NCBI GenBank assembly: GCA_963667675.1
Contig: OY763929.1
Coordinates: 1,984,001-2,048,000, forward strand
DNA from: G963667675 sp963667675
GTDB lineage: Bacteria; Chloroflexota; Dehalococcoidia; Lucifugimonadales; UBA3495
Length of the DNA stretch: 64,000 bases
Direction of reading: 5' to 3'
Part shown: positions 8,045 to 16,992 of the stretch, piece after piece
Position numbering within the stretch: position 1 is the first letter of the stretch
How the letters are laid out: every line of letters begins with the position of its first letter
The notes under the pieces: generated by a model
Database searches by the model: none
Seen by the model: only the letters and a program-made list of their open reading frames with translations
Told to the model about the DNA's origin: nothing
Position numbers and translations under genes: made by a program

Positions 8045-9169
8045 ATGTCCATCGCCAAGATATACGTAGTCCTAGCGTCGATCACGTTGCTCGTGACGGC
8101 CGCCGGCTGCGGACTGTTGGCCACCGTCACGCCCGGGCCCGAGAGCATTGCTTCTCCAACTCCCACTGTCGTCGCTACAGATGTGCCCACAGCCACGCCG
8201 GAAGTCCAGGTATCCCTCACCGAGGATGTCCCGCAGACCGTCGAGGCCCCTACAGCCACTCCTGCGCCCCTGCGTATCGTCATCGTTGAACCTACTGTCG
8301 CCGCCACCGACGAGCCGCCCGCGACGCCGGCCCCTCCGAGAACCATCTCTGCATGCACCAGAGACGTACTGCAAGACCCCCCGGTAGCCTACGCCGAGAT
8401 AATTGACTCGCTTACGGAGCTTTGGGTCCTGGACCCGGAGCTTTGTAGTGCCATTGCTGGCCAGGCGTGGATCATAGGCCAAGAGCAACAGGGCCGGGGC
8501 GGCGGGACAATCGACGAAAAACGCAGTGTTCTAGAGAGCATCCGCGAGTTGGCATCGGTCGACCTCGTGGTGGCCAACCTTACGGCAAATGCCATCTGGT
8601 TCTCCGATGGACTAACCTTCATGGAAGCTCTGGTCATTCACGAATTCAGCGACATTTCAATTGAGGACGCAGAGTTGGCAAGGATAATCGCCGGTTCCGA
8701 TTGGTTCATCCATGGAGACTTCTGGCCGACGAACATCGCAATCGTGTTAGCCGACTTGAGAGCCCATGGCCTCATATCGACCCACCGCGATCTCACTAGG
8801 ACCATAGCGCGCCACTGGTTGGGAAGTGAGACCCACGTAGACCTCCCGCTTAGCGCCATATCCAACGTTGCATCGGCGGACATCGAGCTTGCAATGCACA
8901 TAGCAACGCTCCCAGGGCTGACGGACGAGTTCAGCCCAGACGAGATTTCGGCTATCGTGGAATTGGGACAGATCGCGTCCGCAGACATCGAGCTTGTGCG
9001 ACAGATAACATCCTTGCCTTGGTTTGTCGACGGCATCGACTGGCGGGAGTTGGATGCCATCGAGCGATTAGCAACTCTGGCATTCGACGACGTTGAGGCC
9101 GCGTGGCAGATAGTAGTTTCATCATGGTTTACGGACGGCATAGACTACAATGACCGGGATAGGATATGA
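8045..9169 (+). CDS. Lipoprotein with helical repeat domain
   Basis: From ATG 8045 the protein has 374 residues. A type II signal peptide (IYVVLASITLLVTAAGC) ends in a lipobox with Cys22, predicting a surface-anchored lipoprotein. Residues about 25-100 form a low-complexity Thr/Pro/Ala/Val linker. The remainder repeats an alpha-helical unit with signatures of the kind ADIELA..I..LPW..DGI and AIERLATLA, which also recurs as ASVDLVV, DISIEDAEL and FDDVEAAWQI, suggesting a helical solenoid. The frame is open upstream but that part overlaps the preceding oxidoreductase and is not signal-like, so the internal ATG was chosen. No enzyme motif is visible. Confidence 0.75.
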   Translation: MSIAKIYVVLASITLLVTAAGCGLLATVTPGPESIASPTPTVVATDVPTATPEVQVSLTEDVPQTVEAPTATPAPLRIVIVEPTVAATDEPPATPAPPRTISACTRDVLQDPPVAYAEIIDSLTELWVLDPELCSAIAGQAWIIGQEQQGRGGGTIDEKRSVLESIRELASVDLVVANLTANAIWFSDGLTFMEALVIHEFSDISIEDAELARIIAGSDWFIHGDFWPTNIAIVLADLRAHGLISTHRDLTRTIARHWLGSETHVDLPLSAISNVASADIELAMHIATLPGLTDEFSPDEISAIVELGQIASADIELVRQITSLPWFVDGIDWRELDAIERLATLAFDDVEAAWQIVVSSWFTDGIDYNDRDRI

Positions 9170-9422
9170 CCTTATCGAGCGTTACCCGTCTTGACCTTGA
9201 ACGATATTCAGGTGACTACCATCCACCGCTTCAGCCGCTAAACCCCCGGGCCCGCCCCCCCCGGCGCAGGCTTTTCCAGATACAAGTTGGTTCGCACAAG
9301 ATACGTTATGTAATGACAGGAACCAAAACAAGTTGACATAAACGGAATCCCCGGCCCGCCAGGCCCGAAGTCCGAACCCTGCTTTTCCGGACCAATCGCC
9401 TCACGCGTCGCATCCCGCGCAC

Positions 9423-9451
9423 TTGCACCGCAAATACCCGCTCCCTATAAT
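9423..9451 (+). promoter_or_regulatory. Sigma70-type promoter for the tRNA cluster
   Basis: TTGCAC (9423-9428), a 17-bp spacer and a perfect TATAAT (9446-9451) lie 17 bp before the first base of tRNA-Val, the layout expected for a strong stable-RNA promoter. The preceding 250 bp (9170-9422) show no gene. Confidence 0.7.
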
Positions 9452-9467
9452 TGAATTTCAACGGGAC

Positions 9468-9543
9468 GGGCGGTTAGCTCAGTGGTTAGAGCGCCTCGTT
9501 CACACCGAGGAGGCCGGAGGTTCAAATCCTCCATCGCCCACCA
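9468..9543 (+). tRNA. tRNA-Val (CAC)
   Basis: A complete cloverleaf: seven-pair acceptor GGGCGGT/ATCGCCC, anticodon stem CCTCG/CGAGG with loop TTCACAC (anticodon CAC, reading GUG), T arm with GGTTCAAAT, and encoded CCA at 9541-9543. First of three tRNAs on this strand. Confidence 0.97.
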
Positions 9544-9578
9544 TGGGCTTGCCGTCGGGAAGGCCCGTTCAACAGCGT

Positions 9579-9664
9579 GCCGAGGTGGCGAAATGGCAGA
9601 CGCGCTGCGTTCAGGGCGCAGTGTCCTTACGGATGTGTGGGTTCAAATCCCTCCCTCGGCACCA
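9579..9664 (+). tRNA. tRNA-Leu (CAG)
   Basis: An 86-nt class II tRNA with a long variable arm. The acceptor GCCGAGG pairs with CCTCGGC, the anticodon loop TTCAGGG gives CAG (reading CUG), and CCA is encoded at 9662-9664. It lies 35 bp after tRNA-Val. Confidence 0.97.
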
Positions 9665-9714
9665 ACGTCAGCCCCCTGCTGGCGCTGGATGTCCCCATCG
9701 GTAACCTGATAAAC

Positions 9715-9790
9715 GCGCTTGTAGCTCAGTGGATAGAGCGCTGCCCTGCGGAGGCAGAGGTCGTGGGTTCGAATCCCGCCAAGCGCGCCA
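9715..9790 (+). tRNA. tRNA-Arg (GCG)
   Basis: The acceptor GCGCTTG pairs perfectly with CAAGCGC, the anticodon stem is CTGCC/GGCAG with loop CTGCGGA (anticodon GCG, reading CGC), and CCA is encoded at 9788-9790. Use of GCG instead of the common ACG (inosine) arginine anticodon is notable. Confidence 0.95.
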
Positions 9791-9849
9791 CTTCCCCCCT
9801 ACGTTCCCTTCCCAGCCACGGTCAAGCACCACCGCCCACCACACCAAGG

Positions 9850-10014
9850 TCATTCAATCACCCCGACGCCTGTCTCAGTCCGTTCGCGGGGGGCCTTCAA
9901 TCGCCCCAACGCCCGTCCCAGTCCGTTCGCAGGGGCCTTCAATGGCCCGGACGCCCGCCGCAGTCCGTTCGCAGGGGCCTTCAATCGCCCCAACGCCCGT
10001 CCCAGTCCGTTCGT
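9850..10014 (+). repeat. 42-bp tandem repeat, about 3.8 copies
   Basis: CAGTCCGTTCG recurs at 9876, 9919, 9961 and 10003 (steps of 43, 42, 42), each followed by a GGGGCCTTCAATCGCCCC-type palindromic core and ACGCCCG. The array occupies most of the gap between tRNA-Arg and the Memo-family gene. No coding sequence or promoter is convincing in 9791-10191. Confidence 0.8.
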
Positions 10015-10191
10015 GCTGAGGCTCTCGAAGTATGAACGGACTGGCCCTCGAAGCCGCGAACACTTCTCCCCATACCGCCATTGGCCTAATATGTCCCACT
10101 ATGTCCCCACGGGGCTGGTTCCCAGTCAATTCGGCCAGCCGCGTGCTTATGTTAACTACCCAACAATTGGCGCCTCGGGACCGGCCTGAAC

Positions 10192-11427
10192 GTGCCTGAA
10201 GAACGCCCAAAACTGCGGCCGTTGAACCTCCGTTGGTTCCACTGGGAGGGGCAACGCCTGCTCCATGTCCAAGACCCCTTGAGACTCAGTGACAAGACTA
10301 TCGTGGTGCCCCAGCCCGTAGCGCCGTTGTTGGGCCTCCTGGACGGCTCCCGAGACCTGGACGAAGTCCGGGCGGCCTTTCTCCTCAGGTCCAGCGCATA
10401 CCTCACCCCCAGCCAAATCGAGTCCCTCATCGACAATTTGGACCAGGCCCTCTTGCTGGATAACCGGCGTTTCCGCCATGCCGTGCAAGAACTTGTCGAC
10501 GCCTACCGCTCACAACCCTTCCGGCAGCCCGCGTTCGCCGGTGGAGCCTATGAACAAGACCCGGACGAGTTGCTAAACGCCCTCGACGGCTACTGTTCCC
10601 AGGCCACAACCGCCGCCGAAGAACCCCCCGGCGCGCCGGTAGGGTTGATAAGCCCCCACATCGACTACTCCAGGGGCTGGCGCACCTATGCCGATACCTG
10701 GCCTCGGGCCAAGGCCGCCGTGGAAGAAGCGGAGTTGGTCATCCTGTTCGGGACCGACCACACGGGCGCCCCGGACAGCCTCACCCTCACCCCGCAGAGC
10801 TACGCCACTCCCTGGGGGACCTTGCCCACCGACGCGGGGCTTGTGGACCGGCTGTCGTCTATCCTGGGCGAGGAACAGGCCTTTGCCCAGGAAGTCCATC
10901 ACGTTGGCGAACACTCCATCGAGTTGGCCGCCGTGTGGCTTCACTACGTGGCGGGCCGGCAGCCCAAAACCCTGCTCCCGGTGCTGTGCGGCCCCCCAAG
11001 CAGGCGCAAGCACTCTGACACCGAAGAACATACGCATGATACGGACTCAGGCCCTGCACAAAACTTCCTCGCAGCGTTGGCGGACATCGCAGCCGGGCCC
11101 CGAGTCCTGGTGGTGGCCGCCGCCGACCTCAGCCACGTCGGCCCGGCGTTCGGCGACCCTGCGCCCCTGGACTCCCAGGCCATGGCCGGCATCCATGACT
11201 CCGACCGCGAATGGCTGCAGGTCGCCTGCTCCGGCAGCGCCCCAATACTTGCTGACCACTTCCGTCAACACGGAGACCCCACTAGGATCTGCGGCTCAGG
11301 CCCCATCTACCGTATGTTGTCCGTCCTGCAGGGTGCCCAAGGGAGCGTGGTGTCCTACCAGCAGTGCCCCGCCGACCAGGAATTCGGCTCCCTGGTCTCG
11401 GTAGCGGGAGCGTTGTTTACCGCGTGA
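10192..11427 (+). CDS. Memo-family protein (AmmeMemoRadiSam system protein B)
   Basis: 411 residues from GTG 10192. The C-terminal two thirds (from about residue 110) is a Memo domain: FAGGAYEQDP, GLISPHIDYSRG, LFGTDHTGA, the EHSIE segment with its conserved His, and AAADLSHVGPAFGD. The family resembles extradiol dioxygenases and is usually encoded beside a radical-SAM enzyme and an AMMECR1 protein; neither partner is in the window. The N-terminal about 100 residues (LDGSRDLDEVRAAFLL) look like a small helical PqqD-type or winged-helix domain, common in Chloroflexota members. Exact substrate unknown. Confidence 0.85.
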   Translation: MPEERPKLRPLNLRWFHWEGQRLLHVQDPLRLSDKTIVVPQPVAPLLGLLDGSRDLDEVRAAFLLRSSAYLTPSQIESLIDNLDQALLLDNRRFRHAVQELVDAYRSQPFRQPAFAGGAYEQDPDELLNALDGYCSQATTAAEEPPGAPVGLISPHIDYSRGWRTYADTWPRAKAAVEEAELVILFGTDHTGAPDSLTLTPQSYATPWGTLPTDAGLVDRLSSILGEEQAFAQEVHHVGEHSIELAAVWLHYVAGRQPKTLLPVLCGPPSRRKHSDTEEHTHDTDSGPAQNFLAALADIAAGPRVLVVAAADLSHVGPAFGDPAPLDSQAMAGIHDSDREWLQVACSGSAPILADHFRQHGDPTRICGSGPIYRMLSVLQGAQGSVVSYQQCPADQEFGSLVSVAGALFTA

Positions 11428-11574
11428 GAGCGTAGAAATGGCTTCCGATACCGGGTGCCAGGCTCAAACACCCGGATTTATGTAAACCTGCAGGTGGAGG
11501 CCCTCAGCGGCATAGTTCCAACCCTGGGAACCTGTACTCGCTTTTAACAGTCCCCGTAGCCGCTCTCCTGGCTC

Positions 11575-12720
11575 CTAGGCTGCCTCTGCTACCGCCTGGG
11601 CCACAGTGCGGGCCACCTGCCGGTCCAGGGACCATGGGATGATTTTCCCCGGCGTAGGCTCAGGAATCAGCGCCGCCAGCGCCCTCCCCGCGGCCAGCTT
11701 CATCTTCGTCGTAACCCTCGGAGCTCGCGAGTCCAACGCCCCCCGGAACACGCCTGGGAATACCAGGCTGTTGTTGATCTGGTTTGGGAAGTCGCTGCGC
11801 CCCGTGCCCACCACCACCGCCCCTGCCGCCTTGGCGTCTTCGGGCATTATCTCCGGCACCGGATTGGCCATTGCCAGCACCACCGGGTCTTTCGCCATCG
11901 ACGACACCATCTGCGGCGTCACCGAATCCGCCACCGACAGGCCAATGAGCACGTCGGCGCCCTTCAAGGCGTCGCCTATGCCCCCTTGCACGTCCTCAGG
12001 GTTGGTTATCTCCAGCATCTCCGTCTTTATCGGCGTCAGGCCCGTACGGCTGCTGGAAATAATCCCGGTGCTGTCCACCAGTATCACGTTGGTTGCGCCG
12101 TAGTCCAACAGCAGCTTGGTGCAGGCGATCCCGCCGGCCCCTGCGCCGGCGAACACGAACTTCGTGTCTTCGATTTTCCGGTCAGTCACCAAGAGAGAGT
12201 TGATTACCCCAGCCAGCACGGCGATTGCCGTCCCGTGCTGGTCGTCGTGGAACACCGGAATGCCCAGGTCTTGCAGCGACTCCTCAATTTCGAAGCAACG
12301 AGGAGCGGATATATCCTCCAAGTTGATGCCGCCGAAGCTTGGCGCCAGGGCGCGAACCGTCTCGATGATGGCGTTTGTGTCCTGGGTTCCCAGGCAAATT
12401 GGTATCGCGTCCACGTCGGCCAGGCCCTTGAACAAAATCGCCTTGCCTTCCATCACCGGCATCGCCGCTTCGGCCCCGATATTGCCCAATCCCAAAACCG
12501 CAGAGCCGTCGGTCACCACTGCAACGGTGTTGCCCCGGTTGGTAAGTTGGAATGACTCCGCCCTGTCCTCGGCGATTGCCATGCACACCGATCCCACTCC
12601 CGGGGTGTAGGCGATGGACAGGTCCTCCAGCGTCTCCACCGCCATCTTTGAGGCCATCGTGACCTTGCCGCGGCTTGCCCGGTGCCGCTTTATGGCTTCG
12701 GCACCGTAGTCCATGGGCAT
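11575..12720 (-). CDS. NAD(P)-dependent malic enzyme, short bacterial form
   Basis: Oxidatively decarboxylates malate to pyruvate. From ATG 12720 the protein has 381 residues, the usual size of the short form without a phosphotransacetylase-like tail. Visible motifs are YTPGVG near the N-terminus, VVTDGSAVLGLGNIG, the metal-binding FHDDQHGTAI segment, the Rossmann glycine motif FAGAGAGG, and LAMANPVPEI. The frame extends upstream to 12816, but the purine-rich AGGGGGTGG just before 12720 and homology (MDYGAEAIKRHRA) favour the internal start. It converges with the Memo-family gene across a 147-bp gap in which no T-tailed hairpin is evident. Confidence 0.93.
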   Translation of the reverse strand: MPMDYGAEAIKRHRASRGKVTMASKMAVETLEDLSIAYTPGVGSVCMAIAEDRAESFQLTNRGNTVAVVTDGSAVLGLGNIGAEAAMPVMEGKAILFKGLADVDAIPICLGTQDTNAIIETVRALAPSFGGINLEDISAPRCFEIEESLQDLGIPVFHDDQHGTAIAVLAGVINSLLVTDRKIEDTKFVFAGAGAGGIACTKLLLDYGATNVILVDSTGIISSSRTGLTPIKTEMLEITNPEDVQGGIGDALKGADVLIGLSVADSVTPQMVSSMAKDPVVLAMANPVPEIMPEDAKAAGAVVVGTGRSDFPNQINNSLVFPGVFRGALDSRAPRVTTKMKLAAGRALAALIPEPTPGKIIPWSLDRQVARTVAQAVAEAA

Positions 12721-12893
12721 GTGGCCACCCCCTATTTCTCCGTTAGCTGGAAGCCGCAGAGCGTCGTACCCTTCCGGGGCTGCTGGTCGCTCGGTTGCCC
12801 GGCGGCGTAGCCGCAAGCGTAAGGCGTTTGCAACCTGCTGTCAATGCTGCCATAAGTCTGCTAAATTATGTCAAATTGATTCGGAGTGAACCC

Positions 12894-14429
12894 GTGTCGA
12901 ACCAGGACATTCAAGCCGCCTGGCATTATCACAACGGCACCAAGCACCCCCACGGCCCACTCATGGACCCGTGGCACTCTTTCGACCCCATGAAGCAGCC
13001 CCTGCCCTTCAAGATTTACACCGACTTGGACCCCATTTACTTACCGGCCGCCACCCAGCCCCTGTCCACGCCCGCATTGGCCGCCGTCTCCGACGCGGCC
13101 TCTCCTCCCGCCAGTGCACACATACCTGACATCGACGCCATCGCCCGCATCCTGCACTCTTCCGCGGGAATTACCAAGAAGATTGACTACCCCTGGGGCG
13201 CGATGTTCTTCCGAGCCGCCGCCTGCACCGGCGCCCTGTACCACATCGAGCTGTACCTGGTGTGCGGGGACCTGCCCGGCCTGGAGACCGGCGTCTACCA
13301 CTACGGACCCCACGATTCGGCCCTGCGGCTGCTGCGCCGCGGCGACTACCGCGGCGTTCTGGTGGAAGCCAGCGGCCACGAACCCAGCATCGCCGGCGCC
13401 CCCGCCATTGTCGTCTTCACCGACGTCTTCTGGCGCAACGCCTGCAAGTACCAGGCCAGGGAATACCGTCACGCCTATTGGGACTGCGGCACTATACTGG
13501 CCAACGCCCTGGCCATGTCCTCCGCCCTGGAGATGCCCGCCCACGTCGCTGCCGGCTTTGTCGACGCCTCCGTCAACCGCCTGTTGGACCTGGACCCTCA
13601 GCGCGAGGTGGCCGTCGCCTTGGCGTCCCTGGGATGCGGCTCCGTCCCGCCTCCCGCGCCGTCGCTTCAGCCCGGCCCCTTGTCTCTCCAGACCGTTCCC
13701 ATCTCAGACCGAGAGAAGGACTTTCCCGCCATACGGGAAATGCACGAGGCCTCCTCGTTGGCCGACCTGTCAGAGGCGGCTTCCTGGCGTGTCGCTAACC
13801 CGCCAACGCCCCAGCCAAAGCTTGACGGGCCCGTTGTCGAGTTATGTCCACTTGATGACGCCCAAATACCCCAGGATTCGATAGAGTCCGTCATCCGCCG
13901 CAGGGGATCCACTCGCCGCTTCGCCCAAGAGTCCATAACGCTGCAGCAGCTATCTACGGTGCTGGAGAAGTCCACCCAAGGCGTCCCCGCCGACTTCCTG
14001 GATCCATCCGGCTCGACGCTGAACGACATCTACCTGATAGTCAACGCCGTGGACGGCTTGGCCTCCGGGGCATACGTGTACCACCGGGGTCCGCGTTCCC
14101 TGGAGTTGCTGGCCGAGGGAGAGTTCCGCTACCAGGCGGGCTATCTTGGCCTCACCCAGCAACTGCCCGCCGACGCCAGCGTCAACGTGTACTTCCTAGC
14201 TAACTTGCAGCCCGTCTTGGAGCGGTTCGGCAACCGGGGATACCGGGCGGCCCAGCTGGAAGCCAGCACGATTGCTGGAAAAATGTACCTCGCCGCCTAC
14301 GCCCAACGACTGGGCGCCACCGGTCTCACCTTCTACGACGACGGCGTAACCCAGTTCTTCTCGCCCCACGCCGAGGGCAAGAGCGTCATGTTCCTGGTGG
14401 CGTTGGGCAAAAAGGCCAGTCGACAGTAG
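12894..14429 (+). CDS. SagB-type double-domain nitroreductase-like dehydrogenase
   Basis: 511 residues from GTG 12894, with GGAG seven bases upstream. Two nitroreductase-fold domains are fused: the first (about 85-280) has SSAGIT, FRAAACTGALYHIELYLV and a YHYGPHDSALRLL strand; the second (about 345-505) has RRRGSTRRFAQESIT, an AVDGLASGAYVYH strand and NRGYRAAQLEAS. This layout matches the SagB/thiazoline-oxidase branch, FMN enzymes that oxidise azolines or other substrates. No YcaO cyclodehydratase, precursor peptide or leader protease is adjacent, so a bacteriocin role is unsupported. A paralogue of the same layout is encoded at 36924-38534 on the other strand. Confidence 0.8.
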   Translation: MSNQDIQAAWHYHNGTKHPHGPLMDPWHSFDPMKQPLPFKIYTDLDPIYLPAATQPLSTPALAAVSDAASPPASAHIPDIDAIARILHSSAGITKKIDYPWGAMFFRAAACTGALYHIELYLVCGDLPGLETGVYHYGPHDSALRLLRRGDYRGVLVEASGHEPSIAGAPAIVVFTDVFWRNACKYQAREYRHAYWDCGTILANALAMSSALEMPAHVAAGFVDASVNRLLDLDPQREVAVALASLGCGSVPPPAPSLQPGPLSLQTVPISDREKDFPAIREMHEASSLADLSEAASWRVANPPTPQPKLDGPVVELCPLDDAQIPQDSIESVIRRRGSTRRFAQESITLQQLSTVLEKSTQGVPADFLDPSGSTLNDIYLIVNAVDGLASGAYVYHRGPRSLELLAEGEFRYQAGYLGLTQQLPADASVNVYFLANLQPVLERFGNRGYRAAQLEASTIAGKMYLAAYAQRLGATGLTFYDDGVTQFFSPHAEGKSVMFLVALGKKASRQ

Positions 14430-14481
14430 ATAGCCATAGAAACCGGCGGCTAACCCGGCTAGCCGCGCCCGGCGATCCCGC

Positions 14482-16794
14482 CTACTCCTTCTCCCACAGG
14501 GCTTCCAGGATGCTCCCCGGATTCATCGGCAGCCGCGTCATGCGCACCCCAACAGCATCGTAGATGGCATTCGCGACCGCTGCCATGGGCGGCACTATGG
14601 GCACCTCGCCCACGCCCCGCACGCCGTAGGGATGGCCTGGATTCGCCACCTCTACGATCACCGCGTCGACCATCGGCAGGTCCAGGCTGGTGGGCATCCG
14701 GTAGTCCAGGAAGCTGGAGTTCATCATGTGCCCCTGGTCGTTAAGATAATACTCCTCGTTCAGCGCCCAGCCGATGCCCTGGACCGCTCCGCCCTGTATC
14801 TGCCCCTCCACGTAGCCGGGATGAATGGCCTTGCCCGCATCCTGGATGGCCGTGTAGCGCAAAATGTCCACCTTCCCCGTCTCCGGGTCCACTTCCACGT
14901 CCACCACGTGCAGGGCGAATGCGTTGCCCACGCCTCCCGGGTTGACCGCGGCCCGTCCCACGATGGGACCGCCCGTCCCGTTCAGCCGCGGGGCCAGGTC
15001 TTTGAGGGTCGTCCTAAGCGCCGGGTCGCTCTTGTGCGCAATCAGTCCCCCGTCGTACTCCACGTCGGCCGGGTCGACCTCCCAGATGCGGGCCGCCCGC
15101 TCCACCATCTGCCGCCTGATGTCCAGCCCGGCCTCGTAGCACGCGGTGCCCATCTTGAACGTGACTCCGCTGCCGCCGGCCCCTGAACTGAACCCGATGG
15201 AATCGGTGTCCCCAACCGACGGTTTGACATCCTCCGCGGCGATCCCCAGCACTTCGGCAAGCTGCATCGCCATTGCTGCCCTGGAGCCTCCGATATCCGG
15301 CGATCCTTCCACCAGGCTCACCGTCCCGTCTGGGTTCACGCTGGCCACCGCGCTGGCCGGTCCCGAGTCGTTGTACCAGGCCCCCGCGGCCACTCCCCGG
15401 CCCCGGTACGGGCCGTCAATGGGCTCGGCCAGTTGGGGATGGTCCCTGGCCGCCTGCAGCACTTCCACAAACCCAATCCTCCGGAACACCGGCCCCGATG
15501 GCTCCCGCGTTCCCTCTTTAGCCGCGTTGCGCAGCCGGAACTCCACCGGGTCCATGGACAGCTTTTCGCACAATTCGTCGATGACCGACTCTACGGCGAA
15601 CGCCGCCGCCGGCGATCCGGGGGCACGGTACGCCGTCGACTTCTGGGCGTTTACCACCACGTCGAAGCCTCCAATGTGGGCGTTGGCGATCTGGTACGGC
15701 ATCAAGATGGTGCGGCAGCCCGCAAACACCGGCGAACCCGGAAAGGCCCCCGCCTCGTACACCAGCCGGCATTCGGCGGCGGTGAGCTTGCCCTCTTTGG
15801 TCGCTCCCAGCTTCACCTTGATGTGGGTGGCCGCTGTGGGCCCGGTGCCTTCGAACACCTCGGCCCTGGTCATGGTCAGCTTCACCGGCTGCCCAGACTT
15901 GCGGGACAAGACGGCTGCCGTCGCCTCCAGGTACCCCACCAGCCCTTTCCCGCCGAATCCGCCGCCTATCTCCATGGGCACTATCCTGACCTTGGCGGCG
16001 CTCAAGCCCAGGAGCTTGGCGGTGCGGTCTCTAAGGCCGAAGTGACCCTGGGTGCTGCACCAGATGGTGACGCTGTCGTCGGACTGCCACAGCGCAGTTG
16101 CCGAGTGCGGCTCGATGTAGCCCTGGTGCACCGCCTTGGTGTGGAACTCCCCCTCCGCCACCGCGGCCGCCTCCCGGAATCCCTGGACCGTGTCGCCGAC
16201 CCGGAACTCGATGTGGCTGGCGACGTTGCTCTTTTTGCCGTCGGGGTTGTCGCCGTACCCGCCGAGCCGGTACCTGGGATTCGCCAAGGTCATCAGCCGG
16301 TCGTGGAGTATCGGCGCATCGTCCTTCATCGCCTCATAGGCGTCCAGCACGGGCGGCAACACCTCGTACTCCACGTCAATCAGCCCCAGCGCCTCTTCTG
16401 CAATCGGGGCGGAAACGGCCGCCACCGCTGCAACTGCGTGGCCTCGGTGAAGCGCCTTCTCCCGCGCCATCACCCACCGGCTGTAGAAGCCGTAGTTCAC
16501 GTTCGCGCCCTCTCCCTGGTCAGCTACGTCTGCCGACACCTCGGGAAAATCGGCCGCTGTCACCACCGCCTTCACCCCAGGCAAAGCCAGGGCGCGCGTT
16601 ATGTCAATGCTCTTGATGGCCGCATGCGGATGGGGACTGCGCAACAGCTTGCCATGCAGCAGCCCCGGCGGGAAGACGTCTGCGGCATACCGGGCCCTCC
16701 CCGTCACCTTGTCCGGCCCGTCGTGGCGTATCGGGCGGGTGCCCACCACGATATACTCCGTCGCCGGCCTTTGCTTGGATTCGTAGTCAGCCAC
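14482..16794 (-). CDS. Xanthine dehydrogenase-family molybdopterin-binding subunit
   Basis: 770 residues, the large catalytic subunit of the xanthine dehydrogenase/aldehyde oxidase/CO dehydrogenase family. It shows the N-terminal a/b hammerhead (RPIRHDGPDKVTGRARYAADV), a molybdopterin segment with GGGFGGKG, YRAPGSPAAAFAVES, and the C-terminal GVRGVGEVPIVPP with the probable catalytic glutamate Glu730. The selenium/sulfur loop of CO dehydrogenase is not apparent, so a general hydroxylase is more likely. No iron-sulfur or FAD subunit gene flanks it; these must be encoded elsewhere. It converges with the SagB-like gene; a 7-bp inverted repeat (GCGGCTA/TAGCCGC, about 14447-14467) lies between. 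Confidence 0.9.
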   Translation of the reverse strand: MADYESKQRPATEYIVVGTRPIRHDGPDKVTGRARYAADVFPPGLLHGKLLRSPHPHAAIKSIDITRALALPGVKAVVTAADFPEVSADVADQGEGANVNYGFYSRWVMAREKALHRGHAVAAVAAVSAPIAEEALGLIDVEYEVLPPVLDAYEAMKDDAPILHDRLMTLANPRYRLGGYGDNPDGKKSNVASHIEFRVGDTVQGFREAAAVAEGEFHTKAVHQGYIEPHSATALWQSDDSVTIWCSTQGHFGLRDRTAKLLGLSAAKVRIVPMEIGGGFGGKGLVGYLEATAAVLSRKSGQPVKLTMTRAEVFEGTGPTAATHIKVKLGATKEGKLTAAECRLVYEAGAFPGSPVFAGCRTILMPYQIANAHIGGFDVVVNAQKSTAYRAPGSPAAAFAVESVIDELCEKLSMDPVEFRLRNAAKEGTREPSGPVFRRIGFVEVLQAARDHPQLAEPIDGPYRGRGVAAGAWYNDSGPASAVASVNPDGTVSLVEGSPDIGGSRAAMAMQLAEVLGIAAEDVKPSVGDTDSIGFSSGAGGSGVTFKMGTACYEAGLDIRRQMVERAARIWEVDPADVEYDGGLIAHKSDPALRTTLKDLAPRLNGTGGPIVGRAAVNPGGVGNAFALHVVDVEVDPETGKVDILRYTAIQDAGKAIHPGYVEGQIQGGAVQGIGWALNEEYYLNDQGHMMNSSFLDYRMPTSLDLPMVDAVIVEVANPGHPYGVRGVGEVPIVPPMAAVANAIYDAVGVRMTRLPMNPGSILEALWEKE

Positions 16795-16992
16795 GCCGTC
16801 CCTACTGCAGACGATGAGTCAAGCCTCTGCAACCGTTCCACAATCTAGCACATCAACCCCTCGCTGTCTTTGTCGGGCCTGGGGCGTGGCGGAAATCTAG
16901 TACGCGCTCCAAACTTCTCAACATTGCCGGAAACCGATTAGAATACGCTGTGCCTGCGCAGAGAAACCTGTGCCCGGTAAGGAGGTGGCTCC

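Noticed and set aside
9423..10035. Rightward open frames across the tRNA cluster and 42-bp repeat
   Set aside because: They translate tRNA genes and repeats; no protein-like features.
12795..12893. Longer N-terminus for the SagB-like protein at an ATG upstream
   Set aside because: The extra 33 residues overlap the divergent malic-enzyme upstream region and are unlike the family; the GTG at 12894 has a ribosome site.
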